Of a stretch of 64,000 nucleotides of DNA, positions 1 to 13,188 are shown piece by piece. The stretch is from Psychrilyobacter atlanticus DSM 19335. GTDB taxonomy: Bacteria; Fusobacteriota; Fusobacteriia; Fusobacteriales; Fusobacteriaceae. The translations under genes and the position numbers were made by a program. The stretch's first letter is position 1. Each line of letters begins with the position of its first letter. Below the pieces are notes generated by a model. The model had not been told where the DNA came from. It ran no database searches and saw only the letters and a list, made by a program, of their open reading frames with translations. The stretch spans positions 232,986 to 296,985 of the forward strand of contig NZ_KE384547.1 in assembly GCF_000426625.1 (NCBI RefSeq), given 5' to 3'.

Positions 1-1109
1 TAGGAAGATTATCTTTCTTCAGAGTATACTCTGGAACTTTAGCAAAAGGTTCATATGTATTAAACTCTGTAAAAGGTAAAAAAGAAAGAGTAGGAAGAAT
101 CCTTCAAATGCATGCAAATAAAAGAGAAGAGATAGAAATGGTATACTGTGGAGATATCGCAGCAGCAGTAGGTCTTAAAGATACTACAACTGGTGATACT
201 CTATGTGATATGGCTAACCCTATCATCTTAGAAAGAATGGAATTCCCTGAGCCAGTTATCTCAGTAGCTGTTGAGCCTAAAACAAAGGCTGACCAAGAAA
301 AAATGGGTATCGCTTTAAGCAAACTTGCTGAAGAAGATCCTACTTTCCAAGTTAAAACAGACGAAGAAACTGGACAAACTATCATCTCTGGAATGGGTGA
401 ACTTCACTTAGATATCCTAGTTGATAGAATGAAGAGAGAATTTAATGTAGAATCAAACGTAGGTAAACCACAAGTTGCTTACAGAGAAACTATAACAACT
501 GAAACTGATACTGACATGAAATATGCTAAGCAATCAGGTGGAAGAGGACAATACGGACACGTTAAGATCAGAGTATCTCCTAACCCAGGTGAAGGTTTCG
601 TATTCGTTAACAAAGTTACTGGTGGAGCAATCCCTAGAGAATATGTTCCTGCAGTTGAAAAAGGTTGTAGAGAAGCACTTGAAGGCGGAGTTATCGCTGG
701 ATATGCAATGGAAGATGTTAAAGTTGAGTTATATGATGGATCTTACCATGATGTAGACTCGAACGAGATGGCATTTAAAATTGCAGGATCAATGGCAATG
801 AAGAAAGCAGCTAGAGAGTGTAACCCAGTTATACTTGAACCTATCTTCAAAGTTGAGATCACTACTCCTGAAGAGTACATGGGAGACTTAATCGGTGACG
901 TTTCTTCAAGAAGAGGAGTTGTTCTTGGAATGACTGAAAGAGCTGGAGCTAGAATCATTGAAGCTGAAGCACCTTTATCTGAAATGTTCGGATACTCTAC
1001 TGACTTAAGATCTAAATCTCAAGGAAGAGCAAACTATGCAATGGAATTCAAGAAGTACTTACCAGTTCCAGCAGCTATCCAAAAAACAATAATGGAAGAG
1101 AGAAACTAA
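1..1109 (+). CDS. fusA: Elongation factor G, C-terminal part (cut by window start)
   Basis: The reading frame is open from base 3 and already coding at the window edge (it begins [19 protein letters not shown]), so the gene starts outside the window. About 368 residues are present. They cover the end of domain II and domains III to V of the ribosomal translocase EF-G, a GTPase that moves tRNA and mRNA after peptide-bond formation. Visible family motifs are [17 protein letters not shown] (domain III), GGRGQYGHV (domain IV) and RGVVLGM near the end. The tuf gene follows after 142 bases, as in the str operon order rpsL-rpsG-fusA-tuf. The GTPase domain is not in the window. The assignment is secure; an ATG at 108 is internal and should not be taken as the start. 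Confidence 0.97.
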   Translation, partial: GRLSFFRVYSGTLAKGSYVLNSVKGKKERVGRILQMHANKREEIEMVYCGDIAAAVGLKDTTTGDTLCDMANPIILERMEFPEPVISVAVEPKTKADQEKMGIALSKLAEEDPTFQVKTDEETGQTIISGMGELHLDILVDRMKREFNVESNVGKPQVAYRETITTETDTDMKYAKQSGGRGQYGHVKIRVSPNPGEGFVFVNKVTGGAIPREYVPAVEKGCREALEGGVIAGYAMEDVKVELYDGSYHDVDSNEMAFKIAGSMAMKKAARECNPVILEPIFKVEITTPEEYMGDLIGDVSSRRGVVLGMTERAGARIIEAEAPLSEMFGYSTDLRSKSQGRANYAMEFKKYLPVPAAIQKTIMEERN

Positions 1110-1177
1110 TATTTCTTCTTCAATAAAATAGAGTAATGCACTTGAATTAATAATATTATTATTGACGACTATAACAG

Positions 1178-1205
1178 CTGAGTGTCTGGGTTTCCAGACA
1201 TTTCA
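1178..1205 (+). other. Hairpin between fusA and tuf
   Basis: A 7-bp perfect stem TGTCTGG (1183-1189) / CCAGACA (1194-1200) with a GTTT loop is extended by CTGA/TCAG outside a small bulge. No T-run follows, so it does not look like an intrinsic terminator. It may be an mRNA processing or stabilising element separating fusA and tuf messages. The function is inference. Confidence 0.4.
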
Positions 1206-1251
1206 GGGTAATTTAAAATAAATAAATTAAAATTTTTAGGAGGCTTTAACA

Positions 1252-2436
1252 ATGGCAAAAGAGCAATTTGACAGAAGTAAACCACATGTAAATATCGGAA
1301 CAATAGGTCATGTAGACCATGGAAAGACAACAACGACAGCAGCGATCTCAAAAGTATTATCTGATTTAGGATTAGCTAAAGCAGTAGACTTCGCAAACAT
1401 CGACCAAGCACCAGAAGAAAGAGAAAGAGGAATCACTATAAACACAGCTCATATCGAATATGAAACTGCAAACAGACATTACGCACATGTAGATTGTCCT
1501 GGCCATGCTGACTATGTTAAGAACATGATCACAGGAGCAGCACAAATGGATGGAGCTATCTTAGTAGTTTCAGCAGCAGACGGTCCAATGCCTCAAACAA
1601 GAGAGCATATCTTACTTTCTAAGCAAGTAGGAGTACCTTACATCATCGTATACTTAAACAAAGCTGACATGGTAGACGACGAAGAATTATTAGAATTAGT
1701 AGAGATGGAAGTAAGAGAATTACTAACTGAATACGGATTCGACGGAGATGACTCTCCAGTAGTAATAGGTTCTGCATTAGGAGCATTAAATGGAGAGCAA
1801 CAATGGGTAGACAAAATAATTGAATTAATGGCAGCGGTAGATTCATACATACCAACTCCAGAAAGAGCAATTGACCAACCATTCTTAATGCCAGTAGAGG
1901 ACGTTTTCACTATCACAGGTAGAGGAACAGTAGTAACTGGAAGAGTAGAAAGAGGAGTAGTAAAAGTAGGAGAAGAGATTGAAATCGTAGGAATCAAAGA
2001 TACAATCAAATCTACTTGTACAGGTGTAGAGATGTTCAGAAAGTTATTAGACCAAGGTCAAGCTGGAGATAACATCGGAGCATTATTAAGAGGAATCAAG
2101 AAAGAAGACGTAGAAAGAGGACAAGTTTTATGTCATCCTGGAACAATCAATCCACATACAAACTTCACAGGAGAAGTATATGTATTAACTAAAGAAGAAG
2201 GTGGAAGACATACTCCATTCTTCACAGGATACAGACCACAATTCTACTTCAGAACAACTGACATCACTGGTGCAGTACATTTACCTGAAGGAGTAGAAAT
2301 GGTAATGCCTGGAGACAACATCGAAATGACTGTTGAATTAATCCATCCAATCGCAATGGACGAAGGATTAAGATTCGCAATAAGAGAAGGTGGAAGAACA
2401 GTAGCATCAGGTGTAGTAGGAAACATCACTAAGTAA
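1252..2436 (+). CDS. tuf: Elongation factor Tu
   Basis: This 394-residue protein has the usual length for bacterial EF-Tu, the GTPase that delivers aminoacyl-tRNA to the ribosome. The G1 loop GHVDHGKT (about residues 19-26), DCPGH (about 80-84) and NKAD (about 135) are intact. Domains II and III follow with MVMPGDN and [11 protein letters not shown] near the end. A TAGGAGG site sits about 10 bases before the ATG. It lies downstream of fusA and is closed by a strong terminator, so it probably ends the str operon. Only one tuf copy is in the window; many bacteria carry two. Confidence 0.99.
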   Translation: MAKEQFDRSKPHVNIGTIGHVDHGKTTTTAAISKVLSDLGLAKAVDFANIDQAPEERERGITINTAHIEYETANRHYAHVDCPGHADYVKNMITGAAQMDGAILVVSAADGPMPQTREHILLSKQVGVPYIIVYLNKADMVDDEELLELVEMEVRELLTEYGFDGDDSPVVIGSALGALNGEQQWVDKIIELMAAVDSYIPTPERAIDQPFLMPVEDVFTITGRGTVVTGRVERGVVKVGEEIEIVGIKDTIKSTCTGVEMFRKLLDQGQAGDNIGALLRGIKKEDVERGQVLCHPGTINPHTNFTGEVYVLTKEEGGRHTPFFTGYRPQFYFRTTDITGAVHLPEGVEMVMPGDNIEMTVELIHPIAMDEGLRFAIREGGRTVASGVVGNITK

Positions 2437-2486
2437 TTAGTGTATCTTATTCACAGATGTAAGAGTTCAACAACTTTTATATAGAG

Positions 2487-2518
2487 AGGAGATAACCGTT
2501 TGGTTATCTCCTTTTTTT
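2487..2518 (+). terminator. Intrinsic terminator after tuf
   Basis: An 11-bp perfect stem AGGAGATAACC (2487-2497) / GGTTATCTCCT (2502-2512) with a 4-base loop is followed by a run of T. This is a strong rho-independent terminator closing fusA-tuf. Confidence 0.95.
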
Positions 2519-2615
2519 TATTCTTTCGTTCTATTTAGTAATAATAAATTATTATCAAAAACAGGGATTTAATGGACCAAAAACGAATACAAAACAATAA
2601 AAAAGTACATAATTG

Positions 2616-2644
2616 TTGACAATATGTAGAAAATAATGTATTAT
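2616..2644 (+). promoter_or_regulatory. Sigma-70 promoter of brnQ
   Basis: TTGACA (2616-2621), a 17-base spacer and TATTAT (2639-2644). It would start a transcript with a leader of about 130 bases before the brnQ start codon. Confidence 0.75.
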
Positions 2645-2673
2645 AGTGATAATTAATTTTTATTTTTGAAAAT

Positions 2674-2736
2674 GTGTTGACTGTTGGGGATAAAAAATTA
2701 TCATCGGGTCAATATGTTTGATAAATTGTCATCAAG
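2674..2736 (+). other. Structured leader of brnQ
   Basis: Two adjacent hairpins can form. The first has outer arms GTTGAC (2676-2681) / GTCAAT (2708-2713) and inner arms GATAA (2689-2693) / TTATC (2698-2702). The second pairs TTGAT (2718-2722) with ATCAA (2731-2735). There is no T-box sequence and no T-run. It could be a regulatory leader or only chance pairing in AT-rich DNA. Confidence 0.3.
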
Positions 2737-2784
2737 CTTAACGAAAAAATAAATTAATAAAACATAAAATTATTAGGGGGAAAA

Positions 2785-4074
2785 ATGAAAAAAAATTATG
2801 ATTGGTTAATAGTAGGAATGGCATTGTTTTCAATGTTTTTTGGAGCGGGGAATTTGATCTTTCCACCTAGTGTAGGACTCTCAATGGGAGAAAGTTGGTT
2901 ACCATCGGCATTTGGATTTGCATTAACAGGAATAGGTCTGCCGGTATTAGGTGTTTTAACAATGAATAAAGTGGGGAGCTTCAAGGCTTTTTCAGGAGGA
3001 GTATCAAAATTATTCTTTACGTTGTATTCTTTATTATTGATGACATCAGTAGTTTTTACAAATACACCTAGAACAGCGGCTACTGCTTATGAATTAGGTA
3101 TAGTTCCAAATTTAGGAGGATTTAATTTAAGCCCTATAGTTGTGTCGTTGATATTCTTTGGATTAACTCTTCACATTGCTCTTAATCCGTCTAAAGCGAT
3201 AGATCGTATAGGGAAGATATTAACTCCTACAATAGTTGTTATAACGCTTTCAATCATCTATATGGGGGTTACAAATAAAATTGGAGCTCCTGGAACTCCT
3301 CATCTGGATACAAATGCATTTGGGTTTGGATTTTCACAGGGATATCAAACAATGGATGGAATAATGGCAGGATTATTCAGTATGGTTATTTTATCTAATT
3401 TAGGTGCTAGAGGATATAATAAAAAGAGTGAGAAAGCAGAAATAATAAAAAAAGCGAGTATTGTAACTGGAACAGGTTTACTGGTTATCTATATAGGGCT
3501 ATTTTATTTAGGAGCTACAGGAAATCAATATTTCCCGGCAGATATAAGCAGATCAGCGTTAGTATCAAATTTTGTTAATATGTTCCTTGGACAATATGGA
3601 AACTTAATTTTTGGAGTCTGTGTAACGGTAGCTTGTCTATCTACTGCAACAGCTTTAACTATGGTAGTTTCACAATTTTTCTTAGATACGTATGGATTTA
3701 GTTATAAGAAGGTAGCTTATATATCTTGTGCTATATCGGCATTTATGGCTAACTTTGGAGTAGATAGAATAGTAGGAGTAGCAGAACCGATATTGGCTAT
3801 CCTTTATCCAATAACGATTGTATTAATTTTTGTTGGGATAGCCGGGATACTAGATGGACCTATTAGGAGAAATACAATAATAGTTTCAGGTTTAGTTTCT
3901 GTATTACAGGTTATATCAGAAGAAACAGATATTCAAATTGTAGATACTATATATAACAATATTCCATTATCATCAGCTGGGTTTGCGTGGGTGCTTCCGA
4001 CGGTTTTAGTAGGAATGTTAAGTGTGTATGTGGTTAGAAATAATAAAAAAGAAGCAGTGTTGAAAGAAGTATAA
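2785..4074 (+). CDS. brnQ: Branched-chain amino acid carrier, BrnQ family
   Basis: A 429-residue inner-membrane protein with about 12 hydrophobic segments, the normal length for the LIVCS family of sodium- or proton-coupled leucine/isoleucine/valine carriers. The N-terminal stretch with FFGAGNLIFPP near residues 19-29 is the family hallmark; the conserved VVFTNTPRTAATAYELG segment follows near residue 90. The ATG has an AGGGGG site 5 bases upstream. It is transcribed alone: its own promoter lies upstream and a terminator directly downstream. Sodium coupling is a family expectation, not something the sequence shows. Confidence 0.95.
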   Translation: MKKNYDWLIVGMALFSMFFGAGNLIFPPSVGLSMGESWLPSAFGFALTGIGLPVLGVLTMNKVGSFKAFSGGVSKLFFTLYSLLLMTSVVFTNTPRTAATAYELGIVPNLGGFNLSPIVVSLIFFGLTLHIALNPSKAIDRIGKILTPTIVVITLSIIYMGVTNKIGAPGTPHLDTNAFGFGFSQGYQTMDGIMAGLFSMVILSNLGARGYNKKSEKAEIIKKASIVTGTGLLVIYIGLFYLGATGNQYFPADISRSALVSNFVNMFLGQYGNLIFGVCVTVACLSTATALTMVVSQFFLDTYGFSYKKVAYISCAISAFMANFGVDRIVGVAEPILAILYPITIVLIFVGIAGILDGPIRRNTIIVSGLVSVLQVISEETDIQIVDTIYNNIPLSSAGFAWVLPTVLVGMLSVYVVRNNKKEAVLKEV

Positions 4075-4087
4075 TATAAAATCAAAA

Positions 4088-4126
4088 TCTCCTAATTGTA
4101 TTAATAGTATAATTAGGAGGTTTTTT
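4088..4126 (+). terminator. Intrinsic terminator after brnQ
   Basis: Stem TCTCCTAATT (4088-4097) / AATTAGGAGG (4111-4120; the outermost pair is U-G) followed by TTTTTT. It closes the brnQ transcript before the rRNA operon. Confidence 0.92.
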
Positions 4127-4388
4127 ATTTGTAATTATATATATAATTTTATTATCTTTTGTTATTATTTTGTTTGTATAAATAATAAAGCCCTTTATTT
4201 GAATAACACCAAGATTATCAGGGCAAGGATAGAGAAAAAAAGTTTTTTAATATTTTTTATGGGTGATAACACATGCGTTTTATCGGCTGTATATCAATAA
4301 ATTAAGTTATTGTAGAAGGTATGGGTGGTTTTTTGGTCCTGTTTTAGAAAATGTTTTACAAAAATACAATAAAAAAACAAAAAAATCC
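4127..4388. other. Gene-free AT-rich stretch before the rRNA promoter
   Basis: I see no convincing gene here. A GCCCT (4190-4194) / AGGGC (4220-4224) pair can be drawn, and the last 40 bases are rich in A-tracts that could serve as an UP element for the rRNA promoter. Short open frames here overlap the promoter and have no ribosome-binding site. Confidence 0.5.
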
Positions 4389-4417
4389 TTGACGAAAACT
4401 TGTAAACGCGGTATACT
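4389..4417 (+). promoter_or_regulatory. rRNA operon promoter
   Basis: TTGACG (4389-4394), a 17-base spacer and TATACT (4412-4417), preceded by A-tracts at about 4355-4386 that resemble an UP element. It lies about 220 bases before 16S and just upstream of the 16S processing stem, as expected for an rrn promoter. Confidence 0.85.
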
Positions 4418-4468
4418 TCTTCTTGTCCGCAAGGGAAAGCGAAAGCGACTTGAAGCGAGACATTTAAT

Positions 4469-4506
4469 AGGACATTAGCAATTAAATAGAGAAAGAAAGT
4501 GTAAAT
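4469..4506 (+). repeat. 16S processing stem, left arm
   Basis: This arm is nearly the reverse complement of 6204-6242 on the far side of 16S (shared core pairs AATAGAGAAAG with CTTTCTCTATT). Such a stem flanking 16S is the substrate for RNase III in pre-rRNA maturation. Confidence 0.85.
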
Positions 4507-4638
4507 TAAAAACTCAATTGTCGTTTGAAACTTTGTTTTCAAACAATCGATTAAGGTGTACAGTGGAATGAACCACTATAAAAATAATTATCTTTTAATA
4601 GATAGCTAAACTTCATTTATGAAGTTAGGATATAAATT

Positions 4639-6157
<1,519 letters not shown>

Positions 6158-6203
6158 CTAAGGAGCACTTTATGAGATCAGTTTACTGATCTATATAAAG
6201 AAT

Positions 6204-6242
6204 ATTTACACGTCTCTTTCTCTATTTATTTGGTAATGTTCT
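6204..6242 (+). repeat. 16S processing stem, right arm
   Basis: It pairs with 4469-4506 across the 16S gene (ATTTACAC and CTTTCTCTATT tracts match). It lies in the 16S-23S spacer, which holds no tRNA gene. Confidence 0.85.
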
Positions 6243-6270
6243 CTTTTTTTGAGAGAAAATACCAGTTGGA

Positions 6271-6307
6271 CATTAAAAACTATATAGTAATGAAATAATA
6301 AATTAAC
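6271..6307 (+). repeat. 23S processing stem, left arm
   Basis: Bases 6271-6292 pair with 9430-9451 with only two mismatches or wobbles, and 6300-6307 (AAATTAAC) pair with 9415-9422 (GTTAATTT). This is the expected double-stranded stalk for 23S excision. Confidence 0.85.
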
Positions 6308-6444
6308 AATTTTATTAGATCTTCAAGTTATGTGAGAGCATAACGATAATTAACGAAGAGTTAGAAATAACTGAACGTAAATTAGATTTCAAAAATTCTA
6401 AAAACAAATTAAGCAAAAAATATTAAAATTCTATTTTAATAATA

Positions 6445-9387
<2,943 letters not shown>

Positions 9388-9414
9388 AAAGTAAAATTGA
9401 TTTAGAAGAAAAGA

Positions 9415-9451
9415 GTTAATTTAGAAAAACATTATTATATAGTTTTGAATG
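9415..9451 (+). repeat. 23S processing stem, right arm
   Basis: It pairs with 6271-6307 across 23S (see that entry). It lies in the 23S-5S spacer. Confidence 0.85.
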
Positions 9452-9537
9452 TTTAACCGTAAAGGTCATCACCAAAACACTAAGATTTATTTAATAAATC
9501 AAGGGTTTTGCGATAACAATATTCAATAAGAAAGTAA

Positions 9538-9655
9538 GCTTGGTAAGAAAAGCTACGGGGGTACACCTGGTCACATTCCGAACCCAGAAGTTAAGTCCGT
9601 AAACGCCGAAAGTACTTAGGGGGCAGCCCCTTGGGAGGATAGGAACTTGCCAAGT
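9538..9655 (+). rRNA. rrf: 5S ribosomal RNA
   Basis: About 118 bases. The terminal helix CTTGGTAAG (9539-9547) / CTTGCCAAG (9646-9654) encloses the conserved loop with CACATTCCGAACCCAGAAG. It is third in the rrn operon. Confidence 0.96.
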
Positions 9656-9667
9656 CTTTTTTATTAA

Positions 9668-9743
9668 GGGGATATAGCTCAGTTGGGAGAGCGCCGCACT
9701 TGCACTGCGGAGGTCAGCGGTTCGACCCCGCTTATCTCCACCA
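9668..9743 (+). tRNA. tRNA-Ala (anticodon TGC)
   Basis: 76 bases including an encoded CCA. The acceptor GGGGATA/TATCTCC contains the G3-U70 wobble that identifies alanine tRNAs. The anticodon loop CTTGCAC carries TGC, and the T arm reads GGTTCGACC. It sits 12 bases after 5S and is probably co-transcribed with the rRNAs, whose 16S-23S spacer lacks the usual Ala/Ile tRNAs. Confidence 0.98.
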
Positions 9744-9780
9744 AATAAAATTTAATCAGACATTATTCTGATTTATATAA

Positions 9781-9816
9781 AAGATCTGTCAATATAATTG
9801 ACAGATCTTTTTTTTA
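9781..9816 (+). terminator. Terminator of the rRNA operon
   Basis: A 13-bp perfect stem AAGATCTGTCAAT (9781-9793) / ATTGACAGATCTT (9797-9809) is followed by a T-run to 9816. It closes 16S-23S-5S-tRNA-Ala. Confidence 0.95.
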
Positions 9817-9871
9817 TGTATACTATCAAAAATAAAAGGAGGTTAGAGCCTTTTTATTAGTGGTAAATAAA

Positions 9872-9896
9872 AAAGACCATCTATCAGATGGTCTTT
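9872..9896 (-). terminator. Terminator for the minus-strand GHL gene
   Basis: An 11-bp stem AAAGACCATCT (9872-9882) / AGATGGTCTTT (9886-9896) lies just past the stop at 9912. On the minus strand it is followed by TTTTATT. Confidence 0.85.
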
Positions 9897-9911
9897 AATT
9901 TAGAGGAGTGT

Positions 9912-11414
9912 TTATTTTAAACCATCCCAATAATAACGGCTGGATGCGTTCCAAACAAGGTAACTGTTTAAACCTTCTACCTCAAGAGCTTTTATCTGCT
10001 CTTTCAATTCCTCTTTTTTATAACTTCTATGATTTTTAATCCAAGGAGCACTAAAGCCTTGAATCCATGTTTCTATAATAGCTGGATTTTCCAAATTGTT
10101 ATTTCTTAAAATTACGTCTTTTGTATAATTATTTAATAGTATAAATGGGTTGTTATCTGGATTTTTTAGTCCATACGTTCCCCTTGCATAGTGAGAAGGG
10201 TAAGCCATGGGATTAATAAAATCAACTACATTGGAAACTGATTCCCAATGCTGACCAATATTTTCATCATTTTTTGAGATGCCGATTTGTCCAAAAACAG
10301 ATGCAGCTGTATAAACTTCCTTTTTAGAGAGCTCATCATGAGCATATTTTAAAAATCTTTGGATAACTTCTGATTTTGTTTCTGAATAGATATTGTTATA
10401 GACTAATTTTGAGTTTTTTTCTAGGTTCTGAACTCTATCAGGAAACCTGACATAATCAAATAAAATTTCATTGAATCCCAAATTAGCAGCTTCCTTTGCC
10501 AATTCTACATTGTAATACCAGGCACTTCGATTGTAAGCTGATAACCATGGGATCTTGTCTGAACTTTGATATGCACGGTTATATCTTTTATCTAATATGA
10601 TATCACTTTTATTGGAAACAGCATATGCTTCATCTTTAAAGGTAGAGATCCTTCCGATAAGATAGATATTATTTTTTTTTAGTTTTTCTATGAACAGTTT
10701 TATATCTTTTATCCTGGGACGAATATAGGAATCTCCTAAGGCTTTACGTGCTGTAGGGGATTCAAACAAGATTCTTCCGTGATCATTTTTTATATCTAAA
10801 ACAAAGGCGTTAACATTTGTTTTTTTAGCTAATTCAATATAATCATCTACATGATACATCCCATTGAGAGAGATATATATAGCTTTAATATCTTCTTTAG
10901 GGTTATTTTTATAGAGTTGTTTATGAATAGATTTAAATTGTACATCTCCTAATTGGTGGAGTTCTTTGATATTGAAATCTGTATCTACCATCTTTTTTAT
11001 AAATCTTTGGCCACTATTATTTTGATCTGTATCTTTCATTTCTTTCCCATCTTTATCCACCGGTATATCGGTTAGAACTTTGATAGTCTGAAATATATCT
11101 TGATCCTCTAATCTGGTTTTAGTTAGATACTTTTGTTCAATCCATCCCTTGTGCTCAAGTTTGTCAGTAGATATATATACCCAATTTTTTTCGACTTTTA
11201 AAATTTTTACTGAAGTACCGATTGTCAATGATCTTTGAGGTTTTCCATCGATATGTTCCCTTAAAGTAGTCAATTCTGAAATATACATAGTAGATGGTAA
11301 AGATACCTCTTTTTTTGTTTCTTTTTTTGAAAAAAAATTATCTTTATTTTTAAAGATAAAAAAAAGCGCCATAATAAGTATGGTCGAAAAAATTATTGTT
11401 TTTATTTTTGACAT
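9912..11414 (-). CDS. Putative glycoside hydrolase (DUF4015/GHL-type) with SH3-like domain
   Basis: A 500-residue protein. Residues about 5-22 form one hydrophobic helix after SKIK, so it is probably membrane-anchored or exported. Residues about 40-100 look like a bacterial SH3 domain (WVYISTDKLEHKGWIEQKYL). From about residue 172 a TIM-barrel-like domain of the DUF4015 family starts (IKAIYISLNGMY, VNAFVLDIKNDHGRILF, FNEILFDYVRFPD). Related proteins are classed as putative glycoside hydrolases, but substrates are mostly unproven. SH3 plus this domain suggests work on cell-wall or surface glycans; that is inference. GAGAGAGA precedes the ATG. An extended -10 (TGTTATAAT on the minus strand, box at 11449-11454) lies upstream. 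Confidence 0.85.
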   Translation of the reverse strand: MSKIKTIIFSTILIMALFFIFKNKDNFFSKKETKKEVSLPSTMYISELTTLREHIDGKPQRSLTIGTSVKILKVEKNWVYISTDKLEHKGWIEQKYLTKTRLEDQDIFQTIKVLTDIPVDKDGKEMKDTDQNNSGQRFIKKMVDTDFNIKELHQLGDVQFKSIHKQLYKNNPKEDIKAIYISLNGMYHVDDYIELAKKTNVNAFVLDIKNDHGRILFESPTARKALGDSYIRPRIKDIKLFIEKLKKNNIYLIGRISTFKDEAYAVSNKSDIILDKRYNRAYQSSDKIPWLSAYNRSAWYYNVELAKEAANLGFNEILFDYVRFPDRVQNLEKNSKLVYNNIYSETKSEVIQRFLKYAHDELSKKEVYTAASVFGQIGISKNDENIGQHWESVSNVVDFINPMAYPSHYARGTYGLKNPDNNPFILLNNYTKDVILRNNNLENPAIIETWIQGFSAPWIKNHRSYKKEELKEQIKALEVEGLNSYLVWNASSRYYWDGLK

Positions 11415-11472
11415 CTCTCTCTCCTTTGTTGTAATTTAATGTAACTAAATTATAACATAGATAAAGGAATAA

Positions 11473-11500
11473 AAAAATCAGGGAAAATCCCCTGATTTTT
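11473..11500 (-). terminator. Terminator downstream of the MscS gene
   Basis: An 11-bp stem AAAAATCAGGG (11473-11483) / CCCTGATTTTT (11490-11500), with T-rich flanks on both strands. It lies just beyond the mscS stop (11516) and separates it from the GHL gene. Confidence 0.85.
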
Positions 11501-11515
11501 ATGGAAAGAATAATT

Positions 11516-12316
11516 TTATTTTTCTACATGTACATCCATTTGTGGGTATGGTATAGAGATCTTGGCTTTATCAAATTCAGTTTTTGCCATCTTCATAGAA
11601 CAGAAATAAACATCCCAATAATCAGCAGTATTACACCAAACTCGATACACTAAGTTAACAGAGGAATCTCCATATTCAATAATTTCAACAAAAGCTTCTT
11701 GGTTTTTTAATATTTTTTCCTGGGAATTAGCGATTTCAACAAGAACTGATTTAGCTTTTTCGATGTCGTCGTTGTAACCCACCCCAAATACAATATCAAC
11801 TCTTCTAACTGGGTTTTTAGAGTAATTTATAAGGGTATCGTTGGATAATTTTCCATTTGGAATAACAACTCTTTTATTATCAACAGTATTTAAAAGGGTA
11901 GCAAAAATTTGTATCTCAATTACTGTTCCAGCAACTCCAGAGGCTTCGATATAATCCCCGATTTTATATGGTTTGAAGAGAATAATTAGTACCCCACCAG
12001 CAAAATTAGCTAAACTGCCTTGGAGTGCAAACCCAATAGCTAAAGACATCGCACCTAGTACTGCTACAAAGGATGCCGTTTGAATCCCAAGTGTAGAGAC
12101 GATGATGATAAATAAAAAAGTATAAAAAAGTGTGTTAACTATAGAATGTACAAATTTCTTCAGCGTAATCTCGGTACGAGCAAGTTCCATTTTCTTGTCT
12201 ACCAGCAGCATTAATTTACTGATGATAAACTTTCCAACAACCCATATTAATATGGCATAAAGAAGTTTAATTCCATAAGTGATAAAAAGTGTAGAAAAAT
12301 AATCTACGTAATTCAT
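11516..12316 (-). CDS. mscS: Small-conductance mechanosensitive channel, MscS family
   Basis: A 266-residue inner-membrane channel, close to the 286 residues of E. coli MscS. Such channels open under membrane tension and release solutes during osmotic downshock. Three hydrophobic N-terminal helices lead into the hallmark pore-lining TM3 and first beta domain (GFALQGSLANFAGGVLIIL, then FKPYKIGDYIEASGVAGTV). The C-terminal half is the cytoplasmic vestibule domain (VVIPNGKLSNDTLINYS). AGGAGG precedes the ATG. It has its own terminator and is probably monocistronic. A TATACT box on the minus strand (12351-12356) is a possible -10. Confidence 0.95.
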   Translation of the reverse strand: MNYVDYFSTLFITYGIKLLYAILIWVVGKFIISKLMLLVDKKMELARTEITLKKFVHSIVNTLFYTFLFIIIVSTLGIQTASFVAVLGAMSLAIGFALQGSLANFAGGVLIILFKPYKIGDYIEASGVAGTVIEIQIFATLLNTVDNKRVVIPNGKLSNDTLINYSKNPVRRVDIVFGVGYNDDIEKAKSVLVEIANSQEKILKNQEAFVEIIEYGDSSVNLVYRVWCNTADYWDVYFCSMKMAKTEFDKAKISIPYPQMDVHVEK

Positions 12317-12437
12317 AACTTTACCTCCTAAAAATAAATTTGATTGTTCTAGTATACTGTTTAAAATATTAAATCCTTTAAAAAAATAATATATGGTGCT
12401 TATTCAAACATATAGAATGGAACTCTAAAAAATTGTG

Positions 12438-12465
12438 TTGACAAAGAGTTAAATGGAGTTATAAA
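12438..12465 (+). promoter_or_regulatory. Promoter of the minC-like gene and tsaD
   Basis: TTGACA (12438-12443), a 16-base spacer and TATAAA (12460-12465). It lies 45 bases before the ATG at 12510. Confidence 0.75.
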
Positions 12466-12509
12466 ATATAAAGTGAAAAAATATATCTTTAAATAAAATA
12501 GGAGGAGGT

Positions 12510-13145
12510 ATGGAAAAGATAAAATTAAATATATCAGGAAATTTAGTAGGAATAAAAATACCTTCAACTACAGTTTTTGAGGTAATAGAGGTAGATTTAA
12601 AAAGTATAGTTATAAAAAACTATAAATTACTGAAAACACTAAAATTTTATAAAATAATAAATTCAAATTTTAGCGAAATTCAAATATTGCAGTTAGAAAA
12701 AATAATAGAGTCTACTGTGAGTTTAAAATCGCTGGAAAAAGCTGATAAATCAAATAAAATGGCGGAGAAAAAAATTGATTATACATTACATTATGGAAAT
12801 TTAAGATCGGGGGAAAAAATTAATTCAGAGACCAATGTAGTGATATTAGGAAACCTAAACCCCGGATCATATGTCCAGAGCAGAAAAAATATATTTGTTT
12901 ATGGAAAAGCTCATGGGACTCTACATGCTGGATGTGATTTTAACAAACATCAAACTAGTTTTGTATATATAGAAGAAGCTGAATTTCCCAAGGTAAGGAT
13001 AGGAGAGGCACAGCTGATGTACGATGATAAAGAAGTGGATAAAAATATTATGTTTGAAAAAAAAATGGGAAAGATAGCTATAAAAAAAGTAGATAAAAAT
13101 CAGATAAAATATCTGCTGAAAAAAATAGGTTTCGATTTGATATAA
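12510..13145 (+). CDS. minC: MinC-like septum-site protein
   Basis: A 211-residue protein, near the length of E. coli MinC (231). Residues about 90-195 match the right-handed beta-helix C-terminal domain of MinC (GNLRSGEKI, NVVILGNLNPGSYVQS, NIFVYGKAHGTLHAGC). The first 80 residues are more diverged but could be the FtsZ-inhibiting N domain. MinC blocks FtsZ polymerisation away from mid-cell and is normally positioned by MinD. No minD or minE gene is next to it; instead tsaD follows after 43 bases. AGGAGGAGG precedes the ATG. I am sure of the C-terminal fold, less so of the cellular role. Confidence 0.8.
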   Translation: MEKIKLNISGNLVGIKIPSTTVFEVIEVDLKSIVIKNYKLLKTLKFYKIINSNFSEIQILQLEKIIESTVSLKSLEKADKSNKMAEKKIDYTLHYGNLRSGEKINSETNVVILGNLNPGSYVQSRKNIFVYGKAHGTLHAGCDFNKHQTSFVYIEEAEFPKVRIGEAQLMYDDKEVDKNIMFEKKMGKIAIKKVDKNQIKYLLKKIGFDLI

Positions 13146-13188
13146 ATTTGAGGGAAAAATAAAATAGAGATGATACAAGGGAGAAAAA

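Noticed and set aside
1638..2009. Minus-strand open frames of 79-123 codons inside tuf
   Set aside because: They are opposite-strand shadows of a highly biased gene; no start site or family.
2645..2784. T-box riboswitch before brnQ
   Set aside because: No conserved T-box sequence and no terminator hairpin with T-run.
4263..4542. Open frames on both strands in the rRNA promoter region
   Set aside because: They overlap the -35/-10 and the 16S processing stem, have no ribosome-binding site and no recognisable protein features.
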